Positions 56,582 to 64,000 of a DNA stretch of 64,000 nucleotides are shown piece by piece. The stretch spans positions 33,398,758-33,462,757 of the forward strand of contig NC_134080.1 of assembly GCF_000715075.1 (NCBI RefSeq), written 5' to 3'. Below the pieces are notes generated by a model. It was not told where the DNA came from and did no database searches. It saw nothing but the letters and a program-made list of their open reading frames with translations. Source of the DNA: Nicotiana tabacum (Eukaryota; Streptophyta; Magnoliopsida; Solanales; Solanaceae). The first letter of the stretch is position 1. The number at the start of each line of letters is the position of its first letter. Made by a program: the position numbers and the translations under genes.

Positions 56582-57222
56582 GTGGAAGCCACAGGGTCAA
56601 CAGTGGAAGACATCGACCCCACCCAGCTGGACGAAAGCGATCATAACAAAAAAACCTATATGGGCCAAAAACTCACAGAACCAGGTAAGTTCCATAAATT
56701 TTTAACTGACAACACCGATCTGTTTGCTTTCTCCCATGCAGATATGCCAGGTATCCCAAAAGGCATTGCAACACAGAAGCTGAATGTTGATCCACTCTAC
56801 CTGCCGGTACGACAAATCAGAAGAAAGTTCAATGCTGCAATCAACGAGGCCATCCACGAAGAGGTAGAAAAAGTGCTTGCCAACGGTTCCATTCGGGAGT
56901 CAAAGTACCCTCAATGGGTTGCTAACATAGTCATGGTGAAAAAGAAAATGGGAAATAGCACATGTGCATAGACTTCACAGACCTAAACAAAGCCTGCCTG
57001 AAAGACTCATTCCCGTTACCTCACATCGATCGGCTTATCGACGCAACTACAGGGTACGAGTTATTAAGCTTCTTGGACACTTACTCAGGCTATAACAAAA
57101 TCTTTATGGTGGAGGAGGACCAAGAAAAAACCACTTTCATCACCCATCAAGGAACGTACTACTATAGAGTCATGTCGTTCGGGTTGAAAAATGCAATGGC
57201 GACTTATTAGAGGCTGGTCTCT
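56582..57222 (+). pseudogene. Tat-like reverse transcriptase, truncated
   Basis: The first frame has FLTDNTDLFAFSHADMPGIP, NAAINEAIHEEVEKVLANGS and YPQWVANIVMVKKKMG. One frameshift near 56965 leads to MCIDFTDLNKACLKDSFPLP, FLDTYSGYNKIFM, and GTYYYRVMSFGLKNAMATY. A stop follows at 57208. Sequence similarity ends about 57222, before the YVDD box, RNase H and integrase, so the element is truncated by deletion or by another insertion. Confidence 0.85.
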
Positions 57223-57668
57223 GATCGGCTCCAACCCTGCACCACTATATAATGGCGAGGAGTGGTCAATGCGGCTTTTATCCGAAAGGTCGGGATCAAT
57301 TTCCACATGGAGTTAATATTGGTTAGGAGTTGGGTTATCTAATCTAGCTACGTGTGTTGCTTTTAATTGCACTTCTAACCATGTTTGGATTTGTTTCTAT
57401 TCTACTTTTAATGCTAATGATTACTGAAAATAATCTAAGTAAAATATTTTTGTAATAGTTTTCTCAATTGATAAAAAGAACTAGGGAAGTGACTTACAGC
57501 TAGGCGAGTATCTAATATGACCTAAAATTTAGGACAAACTTGTAATATTTGGGGTCGTGATATAACCTTTACATATAATTACTCACTCTATACCTCTCGG
57601 TATTTTGAGTGACTTTGCGCTAATTGGATTTCTCAAACCTAATTGGGTGTTCAAACAATGCAAGTAAA
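57223..57668. other. Unassigned 446-bp segment
   Basis: It begins CTCTGATCGGCTCC right after the broken RT. It contains ATCCGAAAGGTCGGGATCAA and AAAGAACTAGGGAAGTGACT, phrases that look like leader or LTR sequence of another retrotransposon family. I cannot name the family. No coding frame is seen. It ends where a Tekay-like LTR starts. Confidence 0.4.
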
Positions 57669-57689
57669 TGTGATGACCCGGCTAGTTGT

Positions 57690-60600
57690 TGTGAGCACGT
57701 GATTTTTGTTTTTGCGCGACAGTCGCTCCAAAAGAATAAAATTTGTCCTGCTGTACAATTTTTGGATTTCTGTGCGGCACTTTGTTGATTTATTCGTGAC
57801 TTCGGCCCATTTTTATTTGTTTACTTTATTAAAACAAAATTCAAAAATGTGTACGTGTCATGCATAATCTGAACCATAACATGGTTTAAATAGAAAAGCA
57901 TAAACAGGCACCTTTGTCCGTGATTTTGTTTTGTTTAATTTTACTTGTTTTGAAATATTTTAGTGTGTGTGCAAATAATTGTATTGAGTATGCATTTAAT
58001 TTTAATTCGATTTTTTGTTTAGTTTTAAAATAAATAAGAAAAAGAAATAAAAAAAAAGAAAAAAAAGAAAGGACCCCTTCTTTTTCCGGATTGGGCCAAT
58101 TTAATAAAATTGGCCCAAACAAACAATGCCCAAAACCCAGGCCTGCCCGGTCCAGACCACTTAGTGCCCAGGGTGTCCAAACGACGTCGTTTGGATCGTG
58201 CCTGATCTGGGCCGTTGATCTCAGAGTGATCAACGGCCAAGATCAATCCCCCGTAACCCACCAACAAACCCGACCCGTTTACACCCGGACCAAACCCAAA
58301 CCCTCAACACTTGAAACGACACCGTTTCACTTAAGACCATCAGATCCAAACCGTAGATCTAGATTGATCTAACGGTTGAGATCAACCCACCCACTAACTA
58401 TATAAGCCCAGATCCTTACCCTACCCCCCCTATCCAACACCCCAGCCTCGTCGTCTTCACCCAAACCCACAAACCCTAGAGCCGCCCCTGTACCCTTCGC
58501 CATGAAAAACCGGCGGCATGAACGCCGGTGACCTCGCCCTGAACACCATAGAACCCCCTCACCACCCTGAACACAGACCTGTTAACCGTTTAGTTCGAAT
58601 CACCCTCCAGGTCCTCGAATCTTCATTTGAAGATTCGAGTCAAAACTCGATCTACACCAACCAACCCTAGCTTCACACCAGACACTCCCCAGACCCCCCT
58701 CATGACCAAACCATACTTGGTTTGGTCCGAATCTGACCAGGGAAGCCTGAATCCCGGATCTGAGTTTTGGAAATGTTTGTAGTTCTTCGTCACTGGTTCA
58801 TACCGGTTCAACCGAAGAGATTAAGGTCTAATGGACTTTAATCAAAGTGTTTCTCATCTGAGAAACACTTCGATTAAAATCCATTCAGCCTTAAGAAAGG
58901 TCTGTCCAAATCCGAGTCAAGGTTTTGATTTTTCAAAGATTTGAGGTGAGTCTTGTTTTCTTTTCTTTATTTTTGTTTTAGTCCGTGTGATTTGTTTTTA
59001 AAAGTCTGTTCATATTTGTTTTTAATTTTACCAACTTCTGTTTGTCCACTTTGCCTGAACTTCTGTTTGTTTGAATGGGTCTTTATATTTGCCCTGATAT
59101 AAGTAGTGTGCAATTAGCTGATTCTCAAAATTTGAACTGATCAATTGACTCCTCGAGCACCACTTTGTTTAGCCAATACAATTCAAGTCATGTGCCCTAT
59201 ACTTTGAATGTCTGATTTTTGGCTACGATTGTGTATGTTAATGCTAATATAGTCGAGTCGACATGAGTCGTCAATTAGTTTCAACAGCCTGAACAAAATA
59301 AATCGATTCGCTTCTGTTGAACATTTGCCTGAATCAATTAAGAACCAAGTTCAGTTACTTATAGTTGTTAATATGATTTCAGAAACCTAAGGCTTCATCT
59401 GTAATTGAAATCTGAGTTGATGGCATGTGCACTTGTGCACAGCATGTGCATTGTGCACAGCCTGTTTTTTTTTCCTGCATAAAGGGCTTTCAATTTTAAA
59501 ATGGTTTGACAGCATATGCTGTCAGATATATTCTACTGCCCATGCTTGCTTTAAGTTTAAAAAGTATTAAACCTTTTAAAAGTTAAGTCTGCCAGGGAAT
59601 GTTGATGGGGATTAATACTTAAATAACTAATTGGAATCTGAAAATGTAAAAGGCACATGGGAGGGGTATTGTTATATTCAAAAAGAGGCTGTTAAAAGGA
59701 GTAGGGTGGAAGCTTATAAGAGCAGGGGAACAGACACAAAAGGGGGGGGGCATCAGAAAATAAAGGAAAGGGGAACACACTGTGAGGAGTGTTAAAAGAG
59801 AAAGCTTGAAAGACATACAAAGAGATACAGAAATTATACAATCTACAATCAGAAATTGTTTCTTCCTATTTGTTATTTGGGTTTTTCAGTTGCTTAACTC
59901 GTTGAAATCAATTCTGATTGTTTGAAGTTCCAGCTGTGTCTATTTAGTCAAGTGTTTTCCATTGGTTCACTACTGGTTTGGTTTGCTTGGAGTTCTTGAT
60001 TCTGTTCCACTGGGTTGTGCTCTCGTTTGGCTATTTCTTTCTATTGGCCATAGTTGCATTTCTGCACTTGAGCCTTTTCTGCTGTTCGTTTTGTTTTGCT
60101 GCTGCCCTGTCCTGCTGCTATTGCTAGTCCTGTTTCTTTTGCTGCTGATTTCCACATCTTCTTCTTCTTCTCCTTTGCACATTCAGCATTTTCAGGTACA
60201 CATTTCAAGCCCCATATTGATGTAATTGAAACAGTTTGAAAGCATGAAATGGAAAAGTTTGAAGAAGTTCAAGCATTTGCTGTAATATTCATAGTACATT
60301 AATAGGCTTGTGAAAATTGATTAGTTTATAATCCAGCAGTTTGAAAGTATGTATTGATATTTGACTGAGTTTGCCCCGTTGTATTTTAACTCTTTAGTTG
60401 TTTGTGGGCATGTATATTTCGACCTTATACAATACTGTTCTGGTCTCACTAGTTTTGTTTAGTTAAGACTAGTCCACATAAGCTTAGTTGAGTTCAACTC
60501 GAGAAGTGTTCGGATTAAGTGTTGTATTTCGTTTAGCTCGTACAGGATTCCTTGCCAAACTAAAGTATTTTACTTTGCCAGTTATCCTTTAATCTAGTCC

Positions 60601-61544
60601 AAATAAGTTCAGTTAAGTTCAATTCAAGAAATATTCGGATTAGGTATTGCATTTCATCAATCTCATATGTAGTTTTTTTTGTTCGACTGAAACATCCTCG
60701 CGAGGCATGACGTTTTTTACTTTATAAGTAGTTAATCAGAAACTGACAAAAATCCGGATTAGACAAAAGCCTATAATTGAATCAGCATGTACCTTTTCTT
60801 CTAGTTTTAGAGACAAATGCGTTAGAAATGTAGCTATTTTAGGATATCCTTTTCTAAAATAGAGATGAGCCTCGCCAAATAAAGATGCAAAATTGCGGGG
60901 CTCTCAATAAATAACCATGATAATTATTTAGGATACAAGATAGGCCATTTAATAAATTTCATGGCCTTATACAAAGATAATAACGCGTTAGACTCTGTAG
61001 GCGCGGCTTAATTAAATCACATTCTTAAATTCGGGTGCACATTGATGTGACCCAAATCCGAATCTCAACGAAGTCCGAATGTGTCGACGATCACGGGTGC
61101 ATTGATTGTGACGTGGTTCGAGATGTGTTTTCACGACGTTGCAATTCTATAAAAAATAAGGGATAATAATAAAAGCGGTTCTAAACTTAATAAAAGCACG
61201 TAAGTCATAATATGTATTTAAATCAGATATTTAGCCATTATAACAATTTAAGCGACCGTGCTAGAACCACGGGATTCGAGGGTGCCTAACACCTTCCCTC
61301 GGGTCAACAGAATTCCTTACTTAGAATTTCTGGTTCGCAGACTTCATTTGGAAAAGTCGAAAATCTCCTCGATTTGGGATTCAAGATAAACCGGTGACTT
61401 GGGACACCTAAAGCCAAACCTTTCCCAAGTGGCGACTCTGAACTAAATAAATAATCCCATTTTCGAATATTGTCACTTAAATTGGAAAAAACTCCACCCG
61501 CGCATTTAACCCCTCGGGAGGGCGCGGAAAAAGGAGGTGTGACA
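57690..61544 (+). mobile_element. Ogre-like solo LTR (3855 bp) nested in the Tekay-like LTR
   Basis: It starts TGTGAGCACGTGATTTTTG and ends GGAGGTGTGACA. gttgt at 57685-57689 and 61545-61549 is a perfect 5-bp target duplication. Start and end match the Ogre LTRs (their - strand starts TGTGAG/TGTCAG...ATGTGATTTTTG). The end region (TTAAGCGACCGTGCTAGAAC, CCGGTGACTTGGGACACC, CCAAGTGGCGACTCTGAA) is the same as theirs, in the opposite orientation. No internal region is present, so it is a solo LTR from a related Ogre family. Confidence 0.9.
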
Positions 61545-62227
61545 GTTGTCTCATGAGTTACCGCTCTGGTTTCCCCTATTTCAGCTTATTTACGCTTCGT
61601 TATTCGTGTTTTATGTGATCGGGTTGATTAGTTTGAGTTCAGAGAGAATTTGGTAAGAAATGACACACTTAGTCTCTTTTAAGAAGGCGTAAGTTGGAAA
61701 AGTCAATCGGATATTAATTTATGTGTTAGAAGGCTGAGAAGTGAGTTCTGATGGTTCGGTTAGCTTCGGGAGGTGATTTGTCACTTAGGAGCGCGATCGG
61801 AATGGGTTTTGGAGTTGTAGAGAAGATTTAGGCTTAAATTGGCGAAGTTGATATTTTGGCGTTTCCGGTTGATAGGCAAGATTTTGATATAGGGGTCGAA
61901 ATGGAATTCCGAGAGTGACAGTATCTTCGTTGTGTCATTTGGATGTGTATGCAAAATTTTAGACCATTCGGACGAGATTTGATAGACTTTTCGATCGAAA
62001 ACATAATTTAAGAGTTCTTGGAGTTCTTCGACTTGAATCCCCTGTTAAATTGGTGATTTGATGTTGTTGTGAGCTTCCCAAAGTTTTGAACATGTTTGAA
62101 CGATGTCATGGGATGTGTTAGTACAATTGGTTTGAAGTTCCGGGAGTTCCGGGTAGGTTCCGGGATGTTTTAGGCCAAAATCATAGCTGTAGCAGGTCCG
62201 GAAGGGTTGTAGGCCTCGGAACCCACC

Positions 62228-62389
62228 CGCACGGACCGCACAAAAGGGAAGTGCGGCCGCGGTATGTGCAGCGCGGACCGCACAAAATGAAGTGCGGTTG
62301 CGGTGGTTTTATGCGGGTCGCAGTGGTTTTGTGCGTACCGCGGTGCTTTTGCGCGGACCGCGGTGGTTCTGTGCGGACCGCGGAGGCTG
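62228..62389 (+). repeat. GCGGACCGC/GCGGTGGT motif array in the right-hand LTR
   Basis: About eight alternations of GTGCGGACCGC, GTGCGG(C/T)(C/T)GCGGT and TTTTGTGCG lie in 160 GC-rich bases. TATAAATA follows 17 bases later at 62407-62414. Confidence 0.85.
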
Positions 62390-62406
62390 AGATCTGAGGG
62401 GTACTC

Positions 62407-62414
62407 TATAAATA
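62407..62414 (+). promoter_or_regulatory. Probable TATA box of the right-hand Tekay-like LTR
   Basis: CTATAAATAC follows the GC-rich array directly and precedes a conserved LTR segment with GAGAGCTCGGATTTTGGCGA and a splice-donor-like GGGGTAAGTG at about 62499-62508. This suggests the array is promoter-proximal. Confidence 0.6.
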
Positions 62415-63074
62415 CGAGATTTTTGGTTTTTATTTAATATTTTGACCTAGAGAGCTCGGATTTTGGCGATTTTTCGAACGTTTTTCAAGAAATTCATCGG
62501 GGTAAGTGATTCTAACTCAGATTTGGCTAGAGTACATGAATCTATCATTGAATTCATCAATTAATTCATGATTGGGGATGGAATTTGGGAAGAAAATTGT
62601 GAAACGTTTAAAAAATATAAAATGATGATTTGAAGGACCAAATGGTATCGGAATTGGATAATTTTGGTATGGTTAGACTCGTGAAAGTATAGGGATTCTA
62701 GTTTTTTGAATTTTGTCAAATTATGAGATGTGGGCCCAGGGGTCGGGTTTGACTAATTTTTGGAATTTTGTGATAATTCGATTGTTTTCGCTTGGGCTTT
62801 GTTTCCTTAGCATATTGTGACGTATTCGTTCTGATTTTGGATAGATTCGACGCGCGTGGAGGCCAATTCGAGGGGCAAAGGCATTGCGAGCTAGAGAATT
62901 AGCCGGTTCGAGGTGAATAATGACTATAAATGATGTCCTGAGGGTTTGAACCCCTAGATTGCACATCGTAGTGCTATATTGAGGTGAGACGCGCTGGATG
63001 ATGTCATGTTTTGGGCTGAGAACTACTGTTTTACTAATGCCCAAGGGGCTTGTGATGATTTTTGGACTGAGTGA

Positions 63075-63440
63075 GGCCGAGGGCCATATGTGAGGATAGG
63101 CTGAGTGATATGAGGCCGAGGGCCTGAGATACTTTAATTGCCACGAGGTGGCTTGAGTGATGTGAGGCCGAGTGCCGAGTGATGTGAGGCCGAGTGCCGA
63201 GTGATGATGCCACGAGGTGGCTTGATATAACACTTGGGCCGTAAGGGGCCCCTCTGGAGTCTGCACACCTACAGTGAGCGCGGGTACCCATTATGATCTG
63301 AGAGTGAGCCCAAGGAGCTGATACTATTCTGAGTGATTGATACTGAGCCTGAGGGGCTGATACTGTACTGAGAGTGAGTTCGAGAGGCTGATATTGTTCT
63401 GAGCGATTGATACTATGCCTAGGGGGCAGATTTCTACTTG
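63075..63440 (+). repeat. GAGGCCGAGGGCC / CCACGAGGTGGCTTG minisatellite
   Basis: Repeats of TGAGGCCGAG(G/T)GCC, CCACGAGGTGGCTTGA and later GAGTGA..C(G/A)AG(G/A)GGCTGATACT fill the same relative LTR position as the minisatellites at 11052-11372 and 41421-42080, but the unit sequences differ. Confidence 0.75.
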
Positions 63441-64000
63441 TTATTTACCTGTTAAATTACCTGTTTTACTTGTTTTAAAAAGGAATATCATTTGATTTCT
63501 TCACTGATTTACTGCTTTAAGTGATTTTACTGCTTGATATGAAATTGCTTTGTGCCTTTACGTGTTTTCATACTTTTATCCATTATTTATAATTATTACT
63601 CACTGAGTCGGAGTACTCACATTACTCCCTACACCATGTGTGCAGATTCAGGCATCGCAGAGTCCGCTCCTGAGTGCTGATTCTCCCAGTTCAGGCAGTG
63701 ATTCGAAGACTACAAGGTAGCTGTTGGCGTTCGCAGCCCCGTGCCTCCCTTATCTTATCGTTCTCATATTTTTAGAACTATTGTATCGGAATTAGTGTTC
63801 AGTAGACTTGTATCCGGATTTCTTAGTTGCTCGTGACTTGTGACACCTCGGTTTGGGCTGTGTCGGGATGGTTTCCACTGTTGTTATCGTTAAATCTTCG
63901 TAATCTATGAATATTATATTATGTTTATTACTATTTATGATAATTAATTGCTTAAAGAGGTGTTCCGTTTTGGTCTGGCTGGCCTTGTCTTCACAAGAGG

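Larger units (their letters stand above)
57669..64000 (+). mobile_element. Tekay-like LTR, interrupted and cut by the window end
   Basis: It starts TGTGATGACCCGGCTAGTTG at 57669, is interrupted at 57690-61549, and continues GTCTCATGAGTTACCG to the window end. It aligns block by block with the solo LTR at 8906-12403: CTTAGGAGCGCGATCGGA, TTGGCG..TCCGGTTGATAGG, GAATTCCGAGAGT, GGGGTAAGTG, GGAGTCTGCACACC and GGCTGGCCTTGTCTTCAC. The last lies about 50 bases before the expected LTR end. Whether a full element or a solo LTR follows cannot be seen. Confidence 0.85.

Noticed and set aside
58025..58372. Open frames on both strands near a poly-A/poly-T stretch
   Set aside because: They fall within the solo Ogre-like LTR and have no recognisable domain.
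59962..60225. Leu-rich frame with possible membrane segments
   Set aside because: Inside the same solo LTR; composition is driven by TTG/CTG and TTC runs, and there is no gene context.
62721..63291. Antisense frames of up to 181 codons with repeated HITQATSWQ-like peptide
   Set aside because: They are the reverse reading of the LTR minisatellite at 63075-63440.
1..64000. tRNA or rRNA genes
   Set aside because: Only tRNA-derived SINE heads and retrotransposon primer-binding sites were seen; no complete cloverleaf was recognised by eye. A tRNAscan-SE run would settle this.

Overview
The window looks like intergenic, repeat-dominated DNA from a large plant genome. It is most likely Solanaceae, with Nicotiana the best guess. 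The reasons are a dicot SAUR gene, an Au-type SINE and a second Solanaceae-style tRNA SINE, RTE LINEs with (TTG)n tails, Helitrons, an Ogre/Tat-type giant gypsy element and Tekay/Del-type chromoviruses. Only one ordinary host gene is convincing: an intron-less SAUR (auxin-responsive) gene at 1262-1726. Almost everything else is transposable elements, many inserted into one another, with decayed coding regions.

Left part (1-15.8 kb). It opens with an RNase H fragment (40-720), then the SAUR gene with an Au SINE inserted exactly at its stop codon. Next comes a tRNA-derived SINE split by an RTE LINE. AT-rich DNA with small inverted-repeat elements follows. A Helitron (7644-15197, + strand) carries a second RTE LINE and a 3.5-kb Tekay-like solo LTR (target duplication ttgat).

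Centre (15.8-57.2 kb). This is a Russian-doll structure whose junctions can be read. A small Tat-like gypsy element (+ strand, 15780-17596 resuming at 55272-57222) is split inside gag by an Ogre-type element on the - strand (17597-55266, target duplication aaggg). The Ogre 5' LTR is split by a second Helitron (36804-51879, - strand). The Ogre 3' LTR preserves the matching unoccupied site. That Helitron contains a Tourist-like MITE and a complete-structure Tekay chromovirus (39546-51215) with gag, protease, RT, RNase H, integrase and chromodomain. All of its coding is interrupted by stops. On its - strand the Ogre carries ORF1 with a plant mobile domain, gag, protease with a G-patch-like motif, RT, a second RNase H and integrase, followed by a long 3' region holding a 22/23-bp tandem array.

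Right part (57.2-64 kb). After about 450 bases of unassigned DNA, a third Tekay-like LTR begins at 57669 and runs past the window end. It is split by a 3.86-kb Ogre-like solo LTR (57690-61544, target duplication gttgt).

I found no sign of a new gene system. The most interesting points are the fully dissectable insertion history, an aberrant 73-bp duplication at the Tekay element, and unrelated short-motif arrays at matching promoter-proximal positions in three related LTRs.
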